Shown piece by piece: positions 32,833 to 40,638 of a DNA stretch of 40,638 bases. Each line of letters begins with the position of its first letter. Positions within the stretch are counted from its first letter, which is position 1. A program made the translations under genes and the position numbers. Under the pieces are notes generated by a model, which did not search any database, was not told the origin of the DNA, and was given only the letters and a program-made list of their open reading frames with translations. Source of the stretch: an uncultured Prevotellaceae bacterium (GTDB lineage Bacteria > Bacteroidota > Bacteroidia > Bacteroidales > Bacteroidaceae); NCBI GenBank assembly GCA_900319385.1, contig ONOG01000020.1, positions 1-40,638 of the forward strand, in the 5' to 3' direction.

Positions 32833-34145
32833 TACAGATACATCTCCACGATGCGTTCGTAGAGTTCTTGCTGACCGGAAGTCTGACGGGGTTCGCCGAC
32901 GGTTTTTCCGTACTCATACACCTGTTCGAACGTGAGGCGACCCTCTTCGAATTCCTTGCCGAGACCGGTGTCGAACGAACAGTAGCGGTCGGTGAGCATC
33001 TTGCGGTAGGGCGACTCCTCGAGCAGACGGGCAGCAGAGAGCAGGCCGCGAGCCATGGCGTCCATGCCGCTGATGTGGGCAACGACGATGTCCTCGAGGT
33101 CGGTGGAGTTGCGGCGCGTCTTGGCGTCGAAGTTCGTGCCACCCGTGCCCAGTCCGCCGTTGCGCAGGATTTGCATCCATGCCTGCGTGAGCTGGTAGGG
33201 GTCGATGGGGAACTGGTCGGTGTCCCATCCGTTCTGGTAGTCGCCGCGGTTGGCATCGATCGAGCCGAGCATACCGGCATCGACGGCGCAGGCCAGTTCG
33301 TGCTCGAAGGTGTGTTGGGCGAGCGTGGCGTGGTTCACCTCGATGTTGAGCTTGAAGTCCTTGTCGAGGCCGTGTGCACGCAGGAATCCGATGACGGTCT
33401 CGCTATCTACGTCGTACTGGTGTTTGGTCGGCTCCATGGGCTTGGGCTCGATGAGGAAGGTGCCGGTGAATCCGTGGCTGCGTCCGTAGTCGCGGGCCAT
33501 GCGGAGCATGGTGGCCATGTGCTCCTTCTCGCGTCGCTGGTCGGTGTTGAGGAGCGACATATAGCCTTCGCGACCGCCCCAGAACACGTAGTTTTCGGCT
33601 CCGAGGGCGATGCCGGCGTCGATGGCGTTCTTGATCTGAACGATGGCACGGGCGACGACGTCGAAGTCGGGGTTGGTCGAGGCGCCGTTCATGTAGCGTT
33701 TGTTACCGAAGACATTGGCGGTGGACCAGAGCAGACGGATGCCTGTCTCGTCGATTTTCTCCTTGATGTAGGGGATGACGGACCAGAGGTTGCGCTCGTA
33801 TTCCTCGACGCTATTGCCCTCGTCGATGAGGTCAACGTCGTGGAAGCAGAAGAAGGGGATGCCGAGCTTTTGCATGAACTCGAATCCGGCATCGACCTTG
33901 TTCTTGGCACGTTCGAGGGGCGTGCTGCCGGTGTTCCAGGGGAAGGTCTTGGTGCCTGGACCGAACTGGTCGGCACCTTCGGCGCAGAGGGTGTGCCACC
34001 AGGCCATGGCGAATCGGAGCCAGTCCTTCATCTTGCGGCCCATGACAACGCGTTCGGCGTCGTAGTAACGGAAGGCAAACGGATTGTGGGAATCGGTGCC
34101 TTCGAACTGGATTTTCTGGATTGAGGGAAAAAATTCTTGCTTCAT
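32832..34145 (-). CDS. xylA: Xylose isomerase
   Basis: 437 aa, the usual size of class II xylose isomerases. It converts D-xylose to D-xylulose in the cytoplasm with two divalent metals. Key stretches: FCFHDVDLIDEG (catalytic His and Asp), WGGREGYMSLLNTD, TFLIEPKPMEPTKHQYD (metal Glu and catalytic Lys), LNIEVNHATLAQHTFEHEL and GSIDANRGDYQNGWDTDQFP (metal Asp residues). The ATG at 34145 opens the family N-terminus MKQEFFPSIQKIQFEG; a longer upstream frame overlaps xylB and is not used. It starts 34 bases after the xylB stop in the same operon. Confidence 0.96.
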   Translation of the reverse strand: MKQEFFPSIQKIQFEGTDSHNPFAFRYYDAERVVMGRKMKDWLRFAMAWWHTLCAEGADQFGPGTKTFPWNTGSTPLERAKNKVDAGFEFMQKLGIPFFCFHDVDLIDEGNSVEEYERNLWSVIPYIKEKIDETGIRLLWSTANVFGNKRYMNGASTNPDFDVVARAIVQIKNAIDAGIALGAENYVFWGGREGYMSLLNTDQRREKEHMATMLRMARDYGRSHGFTGTFLIEPKPMEPTKHQYDVDSETVIGFLRAHGLDKDFKLNIEVNHATLAQHTFEHELACAVDAGMLGSIDANRGDYQNGWDTDQFPIDPYQLTQAWMQILRNGGLGTGGTNFDAKTRRNSTDLEDIVVAHISGMDAMARGLLSAARLLEESPYRKMLTDRYCSFDTGLGKEFEEGRLTFEQVYEYGKTVGEPRQTSGQQELYERIVEMYL

Positions 34146-34179
34146 AGTTTTTGAGTTTTTAAGTATTTGAGTTATTAAG

Positions 34180-35685
34180 TTATTTCGTGAAATCCGCGTC
34201 ATTCGTGGTTTCGAGGATGGTTTTCCAGCGCTCGTAGGATTGCTCGTAGGCATCGTGCTTCGAGGCGTCGGGCTCGACGGTGAGGATGTGGCGGAGCATG
34301 GCGAAAGCTTCGTCGGCCGATGCATAAATGCCTGCTCCGATGCCTGCGCCACGGGCTGCGCCGACAGCGCCGTCGGTGTCGTAGAGCTGGATGGTGGCAC
34401 CGGTGATGGTGGCCAACGCCTCGCGGAAGAGGGGGCTGAGCATCATGTTGGCATGGCCGGCATGGATGTTGCTGATCTCCATACCCATCGCCCGCATGAT
34501 GTCGATGCCGTAGCGCAGCGAATAGGCAATGCCTTCCTGCGCCGCACGCAGCAGGTGAGCACGTGTGTGACGGTTGAAGTTCAGACCGTGGATGCTGCTG
34601 CCTACGTCGCGGTTCTGGAGAATGCGTTCGGCACCGTTGCCAAAGGGAATGACGCTCAGTCCGTCACAACCCACAGGTGCCTCGGCTGCCACACGGTTGA
34701 CGTCGGCGTACGAGAGTTCGGGAGCCACCATGCGGCGCATCCATGCGTTCTGAATACCCGTACCGTTGATGCAGAGCAACACACCCAGACGCGTGTCGCC
34801 TCCGAGCGTGTGGTTGACGTGGGCAAAGGTGTTGACTCGGCTCTGCGGATCGTAGTTCACCGTGCCGAGCACACCATAGACGACGCCCGACGTGCCTGCC
34901 GTGGCAGCAATTTCGCCAGGATTCATCACATGGAGCGACAGGGCATTGTTCGGCTGGTCGCCTGCGCGATAGGAAACGGGCGTTCCGGCAGTAAGACCCA
35001 ACTCCGCCGCCACCGTCGCACTGACGCGACACTGAACGGCGAACGTGGGCACGATGTCGGGAATCAGGCTGTCGGCAAAGCCGAAATGCGTCATCACGTC
35101 GCGGCTCACGCAGTTCGACTGAAAATCCCAGAAGATGCCTTCCGACAGTCCGCCGACCGTGGTGGCAATGTCTCCGCCGCTGAGCCGCATGGCGATGTAG
35201 TCGCCTGGCAACATTATCTTATATACGCGCGCGTAGGTGTCTGGCTCATGCTCTTTCACCCACGCCAGCTTGGCAGCAGTGAAGTTGCCTGGCGAATTGA
35301 GCAGACGGGCGAGGCAGCGTTCGTGTCCGATGGTGTCGAAGGCACGCTGCCCGTAAGCCACCGCACGTCCGTCGCACCAGATGATGGAGGGCCGGAGCGC
35401 ATGGCCTTCGCTGTCGATGCACACCAGTCCGTGCATCTGATAGCTGATGCCGATGGCCTTGACGTCGGTCGCCACTGCCCCACTCTGCCGCATGACGCGC
35501 TGTGTGGCGGTCTTCAGATTCTGCCACCACATTTCCGGCTCTTGCTCTGCCCATCCTGCCTGATGCGCGATGATGGGTGCCTCGGTTTCGGGCCAGAAGC
35601 ACGAGGCCACGCACTGCCCTGTCTCCACCTCGACGAGCGAAGCCTTGACGGACGATGTGCCGATGTCGTAACCTAACAAATACAT
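34180..35685 (-). CDS. xylB: Xylulokinase
   Basis: 501 aa FGGY-family sugar kinase. It phosphorylates D-xylulose to xylulose 5-phosphate for the pentose phosphate pathway. The N-terminal GYDIGTSSVKASLV is the phosphate-1 motif; HQAGWAEQEPEMWW and ISYQMHGLV are xylulokinase-like, SYRAGDQPNNALSL carries the catalytic Asp region, and GAARGAGIGAGIYA the C-terminal FGGY-type loop. The first gene of xylB-xylA. No xylose transporter or regulator is next to it. The last codons (TTNDADFTK) are encoded by sequence resembling intergenic repeats, so the C-terminus may have been extended. Confidence 0.95.
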   Translation of the reverse strand: MYLLGYDIGTSSVKASLVEVETGQCVASCFWPETEAPIIAHQAGWAEQEPEMWWQNLKTATQRVMRQSGAVATDVKAIGISYQMHGLVCIDSEGHALRPSIIWCDGRAVAYGQRAFDTIGHERCLARLLNSPGNFTAAKLAWVKEHEPDTYARVYKIMLPGDYIAMRLSGGDIATTVGGLSEGIFWDFQSNCVSRDVMTHFGFADSLIPDIVPTFAVQCRVSATVAAELGLTAGTPVSYRAGDQPNNALSLHVMNPGEIAATAGTSGVVYGVLGTVNYDPQSRVNTFAHVNHTLGGDTRLGVLLCINGTGIQNAWMRRMVAPELSYADVNRVAAEAPVGCDGLSVIPFGNGAERILQNRDVGSSIHGLNFNRHTRAHLLRAAQEGIAYSLRYGIDIMRAMGMEISNIHAGHANMMLSPLFREALATITGATIQLYDTDGAVGAARGAGIGAGIYASADEAFAMLRHILTVEPDASKHDAYEQSYERWKTILETTNDADFTK

Positions 35686-35691
35686 TGCTTA

Positions 35692-35718
35692 AGTGATAAG
35701 TGAAAAGTGATAAGTGAA
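35692..35718. repeat. Heptamer repeats GTGATAA/GTGAAAA
   Basis: Three or four alternating copies in the xylB leader, between its promoter and start codon. Confidence 0.8.
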
Positions 35719-35737
35719 TGACAGTGTTATTTGATTG

Positions 35738-35768
35738 CAAAAATAGGTGTTTTTCGGGTAATATGCAA
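35738..35768 (-). promoter_or_regulatory. Promoter of xylB-xylA
   Basis: On the minus strand: TTG (35768-35766), 20 bases, then TATTTTTG (35745-35738), consistent with the Bacteroidetes consensus. The leader is about 45 bases. No XylR-like operator dyad was recognised. Confidence 0.65.
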
Positions 35769-35770
35769 TA

Positions 35771-35810
35771 GAAAAAGGCCACAAATCTTGCGTTTGCAAC
35801 ATTTGTGACC
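35771..35810 (-). terminator. Terminator of the nusB-DUF5606 operon
   Basis: GGCCACAAAT (35777-35786) pairs with ATTTGTGACC (35801-35810), with further pairing inside (TTGCG/TGCAA). On the minus strand it is followed by TTTTTC. It lies 23 bases after the DUF5606 stop, just upstream of the xyl promoter. Confidence 0.8.
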
Positions 35811-35832
35811 TAAAAATCAACATTTGTGAGGA

Positions 35833-36267
35833 TTATTCCTCGGCTGCTTCTTCGGCTTCGGCCTCTTCTTTCAGCTCGAAATCGGTCAGGCCTTCGCCCA
35901 CGAGGATGTTGTACCAGCAGAGCACCTTGCGCATGTCGCTCACACGCACGCGGTCGGTGTCGTAGTTGGGCAGTGCCTTCTGGAAGAATGCGACGATGTC
36001 GTCCTGTCCTGCTTTCTTCCAATGGAGGTCAACGGCCTTGCCGTCGTATTCCTTCTGAATGTTCTGGAACACGGTGGCGAGGGGCACTTCGCGGTCGTCG
36101 TTAGTGTAGATGGAGATGTCGGACAGTGCCACGACACGGTCGGTGGCGTAGGCTGGCTGACGCTTCTTGCTGGCGTCGAGCGACTCGATAATCAGCATGT
36201 TCTTGCCTCGCGAAACGAACTTGTAGAGGCCTGGCTTGCCAGAGATGGCGAGAATGGTTTTCAGCAT
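35833..36267 (-). CDS. DUF5606 family protein
   Basis: 144 aa beginning MLKTILAISGKPGLYKFVSR. Residues 1-55 resemble a small beta-barrel (NMLIIESLDASKKRQPAYAT), followed by a helical segment (FQNIQKEYDGKAVDLHW, PNYDTDRVRVSDMRKVLCWY) and an acidic Glu/Ala tail. Function is unknown. The family is, from memory, conserved beside coaE in Bacteroidetes, and here it is the last gene of the nusB-yajC-ybbR-coaE series. It starts 7 bases after the coaE stop codon. Confidence 0.85.
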   Translation of the reverse strand: MLKTILAISGKPGLYKFVSRGKNMLIIESLDASKKRQPAYATDRVVALSDISIYTNDDREVPLATVFQNIQKEYDGKAVDLHWKKAGQDDIVAFFQKALPNYDTDRVRVSDMRKVLCWYNILVGEGLTDFELKEEAEAEEAAEE

Positions 36268-36274
36268 AGTGTGT

Positions 36275-36898
36275 TTATGAGTTTTTGAGTTTATGAGTTT
36301 TTAAGTTGTTAGACGGGATGGGCGACGTGGTGTTGTCGCTAAGGATGTTTCGTAGTTGCAAGTCGATGTCGTGCTGTCCGTCGTTCAGAAGGATGTAGTC
36401 GGAACGTCGGCAAAGGTCGAAGTCGTCCATCTGTCGCTCCATGCGCTGATGCACCGCCGCTTCGTCGCAGTGGTCGCGTTCCATGACGCGCTCGATGCGA
36501 ACCGCCAAGGGAGCTGTCACACAGACGACACGGTCAAGCAGTTTGTCAAACTCTGCCTCGAACAGGATGGCAGACTCCACAAAGGCGTGGTCGGCATGCT
36601 GTGCCTGTGCCCAGCGCACGAAATCCCGACGAACGGCAGGGTGTACCAGTGCGTTGAGACGTGCGGCATGGTCGGCATCGCCAAACAGATAGCGCGCCAC
36701 AACGGGTTTGTTGAGCTGCCCTCCGACGTAGGCATCTTCGCCCACAAGCCGCTTCACAGCCTCCACCAGACGGGTGTCGTCGGTCATCAGACGCCGTGCC
36801 TGCGTGTCGCAATCATAGACGGGAAAACCTATCGATGCAATTCTGCGGCAGACGTACGACTTCCCGCTGCCGATGCTTCCGGTGATTCCAAACAGCAT
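36275..36898 (-). CDS. coaE: Dephospho-CoA kinase
   Basis: 207 aa, the typical CoaE size. It adds the 3'-phosphate in the last step of coenzyme A synthesis. The P-loop GITGSIGSGKSYVCR is at the N-terminus; FPVYDCDTQARRLM, LVHPAVRRDF and ESAILFEAEFDKLLDRVVCV are family motifs, and QRMERQMDDFDLCRRSDY is the lid and C-terminal region. The final residues (NNLKTHKLKNS) come from an AT-rich intergenic repeat, so the C-terminus may be extended. The gene follows ybbR after 21 bases. Confidence 0.94.
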   Translation of the reverse strand: MLFGITGSIGSGKSYVCRRIASIGFPVYDCDTQARRLMTDDTRLVEAVKRLVGEDAYVGGQLNKPVVARYLFGDADHAARLNALVHPAVRRDFVRWAQAQHADHAFVESAILFEAEFDKLLDRVVCVTAPLAVRIERVMERDHCDEAAVHQRMERQMDDFDLCRRSDYILLNDGQHDIDLQLRNILSDNTTSPIPSNNLKTHKLKNS

Positions 36899-36919
36899 GA
36901 CTCTCTCTGCAGCAAGGTG

Positions 36920-37882
36920 TTAATCGGTCTTTTCGATGATGTACTCCACGCTCGACACCGACAGCTGTACGTTGGAGATGCCTTCGGGCTGCGAACGCAT
37001 CTGGAGCTGACAACGCTTGTCGCCAGGCTTGATGCTGTTGTAATCGACCACGAGGGCAAAATCGTTCTCCGTGATGACGGAATAGAGCGAACTGCTGACG
37101 CGGAAGGTCACACCGACCGAACTGGGGAACGAACGCACGATGATGTTGTCGGGCGTGTTCTCGAACAGCACGGGCAGCTGAAGCTTCTTGGTGGTGAACA
37201 AATCGACACATATCGTTGCCATGACCGAGTCGGGCACGCACTTCACGCCACGTGGCGGTGCCAGTGCCAGGAGCACCTGCGTCGTGTCGGTCAGCTGACT
37301 GTACGACACGCGTTGGGTGCGGATGGTGGTGATGGTGTCGAACTGAGCGTCGGGGGCGTAGATATCGACGTAGAGCGGATTGATGTCGATGCCGCAGAGC
37401 ACATGCTGATCCTCCACCTTCACCCGTCCGCCAAACTCGACCGGCACATACTTGTGCGCACCTGTCGAGTAGTAGATTTCGAGTATCGGAGGATTGATGG
37501 AGGTGTAGGTGAGCGACGAACCGAGCGAACGGTTGAGCAGACGCTTCCACATGGCATTGTCGATGACAATCTTGTCGCCGTCGTTCTGCAGCTGTCCGTA
37601 ATCGACCGTCAGCTTGCGCTTCTCCGTCTTGGTGAGGTAGTCGATGATGGAGAACCCTCGACCCGCCACCGTCACGGTGATTTCGCGCGGAATTTCGCTC
37701 GTGATGATGACGTTCTTCGGCACTCCGGTCAGCTCCAGCTCATAGTGGATGTTGGCCGTGGTGTTTTCCTTGAAAGTCTGTAGGAACCAAAACACCACAG
37801 CCACGAAGAGGAAGACGAGAAACACCAGAAATTCGCGGTTGATTCTCATGCTCCGGAAGAAACTAATCAGACGGTCTTTCAA
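36920..37882 (-). CDS. YbbR-like (CdaR-type) membrane-anchored protein
   Basis: 320 aa. A transmembrane segment near the N-terminus (about 18-38, EFLVFLVFLFVAVVFWFL) is followed by YbbR-like extracytoplasmic repeats: TGVPKNVIITSEIPREITVTVAG, then IDNPLYVDIYAP-type and FENTPDNIIVRSFPSS segments. In Firmicutes CdaR modulates the c-di-AMP cyclase CdaA, but here the gene sits between yajC and coaE, a standing Bacteroidetes arrangement, and its role is not known. Codon use matches its neighbours. Confidence 0.85.
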   Translation of the reverse strand: MKDRLISFFRSMRINREFLVFLVFLFVAVVFWFLQTFKENTTANIHYELELTGVPKNVIITSEIPREITVTVAGRGFSIIDYLTKTEKRKLTVDYGQLQNDGDKIVIDNAMWKRLLNRSLGSSLTYTSINPPILEIYYSTGAHKYVPVEFGGRVKVEDQHVLCGIDINPLYVDIYAPDAQFDTITTIRTQRVSYSQLTDTTQVLLALAPPRGVKCVPDSVMATICVDLFTTKKLQLPVLFENTPDNIIVRSFPSSVGVTFRVSSSLYSVITENDFALVVDYNSIKPGDKRCQLQMRSQPEGISNVQLSVSSVEYIIEKTD

Positions 37883-37902
37883 TGTGCTCTACGTGTGTGC
37901 GC

Positions 37903-38238
37903 TTAGCGCTGTTGCATCATCTGGTTGGGGTCGGCAAACACGAAGTTGCGATCGACCTGAATGTCCACGCCTTTCGACACCTCGATGGTGAGGTAAGGTT
38001 CGCCCTCGTTCAGGTTCTTCACCGTGCCGTACAGTCCGCCATTGGTCACGACGCGCGTACCGACGGCGAGTTTGTTGCGGAACTCCTGTATTTCCTTCTG
38101 ACGCTTCTTCTGCGGCTTGATCATGAAGAAATACATGATGACGAACATCAGGACCAGCATGATGAGCATGGGCATCATGCCGCCTCCACCGGCACCAGTC
38201 TGTGCGCCAGCGTCTTGCAAAAGCATAAATGTATTCAT
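37903..38238 (-). CDS. yajC: Preprotein translocase subunit YajC
   Basis: 111 aa. One membrane segment (about 23-41, MMPMLIMLVLMFVIMYFFMI) is followed by the YajC signature PQKKRQKEIQEFRNKLAVGTRVVTNGG. The rest (VKNLNEGEPYLTIEVSKGV) is the small cytoplasmic domain. YajC associates with SecDF in the inner membrane. It lies between nusB and ybbR in the same operon. Confidence 0.93.
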   Translation of the reverse strand: MNTFMLLQDAGAQTGAGGGGMMPMLIMLVLMFVIMYFFMIKPQKKRQKEIQEFRNKLAVGTRVVTNGGLYGTVKNLNEGEPYLTIEVSKGVDIQVDRNFVFADPNQMMQQR

Positions 38239-38264
38239 AGGATAATGAAAATGATGATGTGTTG

Positions 38265-39191
38265 TTATTCTTTGAGTAATTTACCTTCTTCTTTCAGAAT
38301 GCGGGTCACGGTGTCGAGGATTCCGTTGACGTAGCCATAGCTTTTGGGCGTGCTATAGACCTTGGCTATCTCGACATATTCGTTGATGCTGACCGAGATG
38401 GGAATCTGCGGAAAGCTGAGAATCTCGGCGATGGCCACTTGCATGATGATGACATCCATGAACGCCAGACGTTCGAACTCCCAGTTCTGGACATATTGCC
38501 CGATGAGGCTGCGGTAGTATTCATCGTTCAGAATCGACCGACGCAACAGGCGCACGGCAAAGTCACGGTCTTCATCGTCCTTGAATTCGGGCAGCAACTC
38601 CTGCTTCGGCGTGCTGTTGGCAGCAAAACGCTTGATGGTCTTGATGACGAAAGTGTCGATGATTTCACGGTCGTCGTTCCAGTAGAGGCTGCGCTCTTCG
38701 AGGATGGCGTCGATGCGCTCGTCCTTCATCACGATATTCTTGTAAATCAGTCGCCAGAGCTCGCGGTCGGCTTCGTAGTCCACCGCCGGAGCCTCCATAT
38801 ATTCCTTATAATAGTCCGACTGGCAGATTTCGTCGAAGAGCGACTTCACGTATGCCGACTCGTCGGCCCAAATCATCTCATGGTGCTCGCGAAACTCGTT
38901 CAGCTGACGGTTGTCGTTCAGTTGACGCGCCAAGCTGTTCTCCACAAAGCGTCGGCTCACCGTTTCATCCTTGTGGGCTACACGGTTCAGTTCTTCCTGC
39001 CGGTCAGCACTATCCTCCGCATAGCGCGTCAGCGCCACAATCAGCAGGAGCAACTGATGATACAGCTCGTAAGCTTTCGAAAGACTTTTCAGCAGTTCCT
39101 TCTCCGCCGAATCCAGGTTGCGTTCGCCATTCTGATAGTAGGCATACATCAGCTGCACCACTTTCTGGCGGATAATCGTTCTGTTAATCAT
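38265..39191 (-). CDS. nusB: Transcription antitermination factor NusB
   Basis: 308 aa, the long form typical of Bacteroidetes (E. coli NusB is 139 aa). MINRTIIRQKVVQLMYAYYQ opens it; the conserved NusB core lies in the C-terminal half, with EFERLAFMDVIIMQVAIAEI and VSINEYVEIAKVYSTPKSYG near the end. NusB binds boxA RNA with S10 for rRNA antitermination. The N-terminal extension is helical. It is the first gene of the operon continuing through yajC to DUF5606, with a TAACTTTG promoter 33 bases upstream. Confidence 0.92.
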   Translation of the reverse strand: MINRTIIRQKVVQLMYAYYQNGERNLDSAEKELLKSLSKAYELYHQLLLLIVALTRYAEDSADRQEELNRVAHKDETVSRRFVENSLARQLNDNRQLNEFREHHEMIWADESAYVKSLFDEICQSDYYKEYMEAPAVDYEADRELWRLIYKNIVMKDERIDAILEERSLYWNDDREIIDTFVIKTIKRFAANSTPKQELLPEFKDDEDRDFAVRLLRRSILNDEYYRSLIGQYVQNWEFERLAFMDVIIMQVAIAEILSFPQIPISVSINEYVEIAKVYSTPKSYGYVNGILDTVTRILKEEGKLLKE

Positions 39192-39223
39192 ATCTTAAAG
39201 AGCACTTTTCTGTGAAACGCCTG

Positions 39224-39231
39224 CAAAGTTA
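39224..39231 (-). promoter_or_regulatory. Putative -7 element for the nusB operon
   Basis: Minus-strand TAACTTTG, an exact match to the common form of TAnnTTTG, 32 bases before the start codon. The -33 area is in GTTAAAA repeats. Confidence 0.65.
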
Positions 39232-39236
39232 CAATA

Positions 39237-39268
39237 AAAAGTTAAAAGTTAAAAGTTAAAAGTTAAAA
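39237..39268. repeat. Heptamer repeat GTTAAAA between divergent nusB and proS
   Basis: Four tandem copies of GTTAAAA between two divergent promoters. Confidence 0.85.
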
Positions 39269-39286
39269 ATTGTCGGATATTTTGCG

Positions 39287-39294
39287 TAACTTTG
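39287..39294 (+). promoter_or_regulatory. Putative -7 element for proS
   Basis: TAACTTTG, 40 bases before the ATG at 39335. A TTG lies 14 bases upstream, too close to be a standard -33 box. Confidence 0.65.
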
Positions 39295-39334
39295 CACGTC
39301 GAAATCGACTTTTCAACAAAACAACAATACTGAT

Positions 39335-40638
39335 ATGGCAAAAGAACTGAAAGAACTGACCAAACGCAGCGTCAACTACTCGGAGTGGTACAACCAGCTG
39401 GTGGTGAAGGCCGACCTGGCAGAACAGGCCGACGTGCGCGGATGTATGGTCATCAAGCCCTATGGCTATGCAATCTGGGAAAAGATGCAACGCATCCTCG
39501 ACGACATGTTCAAGGCAACCGGCGTACAGAACGCCTACTTCCCACTGCTCATCCCGAAATCGTTCCTCAGCCGCGAGGCAGAACACGTGGAAGGTTTCGC
39601 CAAGGAATGTGCCGTCGTCACACACTATCGTCTGAAGACCAACGACACACACGACGGCGTGGTGGTCGATCCCGCTGCCAAACTGGAGGAAGAACTCATC
39701 ATCCGTCCGACATCGGAAACGATTATCTGGAACACATACAAGAACTGGATTAAGAGCTATCGCGACCTGCCCATCCTGTGCAACCAGTGGTGCAACGTCA
39801 TGCGCTGGGAGATGCGTACACGCCTCTTCCTCCGCACCAGCGAATTCCTCTGGCAGGAAGGCCACACAGCCCACGCCACGAAGGAAGAAGCCGAGGAGCG
39901 TGCCAAGATGATGCTCCGCGTGTATGCCGAATTTGCCGAGAAATACATGGCCGTGCCCGTCATCCAGGGCGTGAAGAGCGAGACGGAACGCTTTGCCGGC
40001 GCCCTCGACACCTACACCATCGAAGCGATGATGCAGGACGGAAAGGCACTGCAGAGCGGCACCAGCCACTTCCTCGGACAGAACTTCGGACGTGCCTTCG
40101 ACGTACAATTCCTCAACAAGGACAACAAACCCGAATACGCATGGGCAACGTCGTGGGGCGTCAGCACACGTCTGATGGGTGCCCTCATCATGACACACTC
40201 CGACGACAACGGACTCGTACTGCCTCCGCTGCTCGCACCCATTCAGGTGGTCATCGTACCTATCTATAAGAGTGAGGAACAGCTGCGCGACATCGACGAA
40301 CACGTGAAGCCGATTCAGGAGAAACTGCGTCAGATGGGCATCAGCGTGAAGTATGACAATGCCGACAACAAACGCCCTGGCTTCAAGTTCGCCGACTACG
40401 AGCTGAAGGGTGTGCCCGTTCGTCTTGTCTTCGGAGCACGCGACCTGGAGAACGGCACCGTCGAGGTGATGCGCCGCGACACACTCGAGAAGGAAACCGT
40501 CAGCCTCGAAGGCATCGAAGACTACGTCAAGAACCTGCTCGACGACATCCAGCAGAACATCTACCAGAAAGCCGTTGCCTTCCGCGATGCACACATCTAC
40601 GAGTGCGAAGACTACGAAGAATTTAAGCAGCGTGTAAA
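39335..40638 (+). CDS. proS: Prolyl-tRNA synthetase, 3' end beyond the window
   Basis: 434 codons are visible with no stop before the window end. This is the eukaryote/archaeal-like short type of ProRS found in Bacteroidetes (about 490-500 aa), without the editing insertion. [20 protein letters not shown] opens it; [11 protein letters not shown] and [20 protein letters not shown] are class II motifs 1-2, [17 protein letters not shown] motif 3. The anticodon-binding domain begins near residue 305 ([10 protein letters not shown]). About 60 C-terminal residues should lie outside. Divergent from nusB. Confidence 0.95.
   Translation, partial: MAKELKELTKRSVNYSEWYNQLVVKADLAEQADVRGCMVIKPYGYAIWEKMQRILDDMFKATGVQNAYFPLLIPKSFLSREAEHVEGFAKECAVVTHYRLKTNDTHDGVVVDPAAKLEEELIIRPTSETIIWNTYKNWIKSYRDLPILCNQWCNVMRWEMRTRLFLRTSEFLWQEGHTAHATKEEAEERAKMMLRVYAEFAEKYMAVPVIQGVKSETERFAGALDTYTIEAMMQDGKALQSGTSHFLGQNFGRAFDVQFLNKDNKPEYAWATSWGVSTRLMGALIMTHSDDNGLVLPPLLAPIQVVIVPIYKSEEQLRDIDEHVKPIQEKLRQMGISVKYDNADNKRPGFKFADYELKGVPVRLVFGARDLENGTVEVMRRDTLEKETVSLEGIEDYVKNLLDDIQQNIYQKAVAFRDAHIYECEDYEEFKQRV

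Noticed and set aside
32674..32862. 62-codon frame through the 42-base tandem repeats
   Set aside because: The repeated KRKMIAGRCFSF pattern simply mirrors the DNA repeat (42 is a multiple of three) and the frame overlaps the xylA end.

Overview
The window reads as a chromosomal segment of a Bacteroidales bacterium, most likely Prevotellaceae (Prevotella or a relative). Four things support this. Promoters carry the Bacteroidetes -7 element TAnnTTTG, often with TTG or TTTG about 20 bases upstream. Several families are Bacteroidetes-specific (DUF4270, DUF4923, DUF5606, BtuG-like propeller). Two secreted proteins end in a type IX secretion (T9SS) sorting tail. Intergenic regions are packed with heptamer repeats such as GTGAAAA and TTAAAAA. 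No integrase, transposase, CRISPR array or rRNA was seen. All names come from reading the translated sequence and from memory of families; no database search was run.

Layout. 1-5.1 kb is a minus-strand block: WalJ/YycJ-type hydrolase, HAD phosphatase, PanB, a one-domain GT5 glycogen synthase and a DUF4270 lipoprotein. 5.2-5.9 kb holds a DUF4923 lipoprotein. 6.0-9.2 kb is a secreted GH2 beta-galactosidase on the minus strand, separated from its convergent neighbour by a bidirectional terminator. 9.6-21.6 kb is a cobalamin-riboswitch operon: a BtuB-like TonB-dependent receptor, a BtuG-like lipoprotein, a 334-aa T9SS-tailed surface protein, and a 2412-aa giant. The giant has alternating CUB-like and BNR-associated-like modules, a beta-helix, two DUF4465 domains and a T9SS tail. 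21.9 kb is tRNA-Glu(CTC). 22.2-29.3 kb carries PepD, a MerR-like regulator, an acidic hypothetical protein, a DPE2-like MalQ, PepT and an Hsp15-like S4 protein. 29.6-32.6 kb is a helicase/primase/HU islet without an integrase. 32.6-32.8 kb is a composite inverted-repeat element. 32.8-35.7 kb is xylB-xylA. 35.8-39.2 kb is the housekeeping operon nusB-yajC-ybbR-coaE-DUF5606, divergent from proS, which runs off the window end.

Two things stand out. First, the vitamin B12 locus appears to combine an outer-membrane importer with several surface proteins, ending in a giant multidomain protein whose paired DUF4465 domains share an identical 84-residue block that differs only by synonymous changes. 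Second, three separate intergenic regions (9.4, 21.6 and 32.0 kb) contain a short array of the palindrome GTGCAC repeated every 22 or 23 bases with mostly different sequence between copies. I know of no described element of this kind; it could be a binding array for a dimeric DNA-binding protein.
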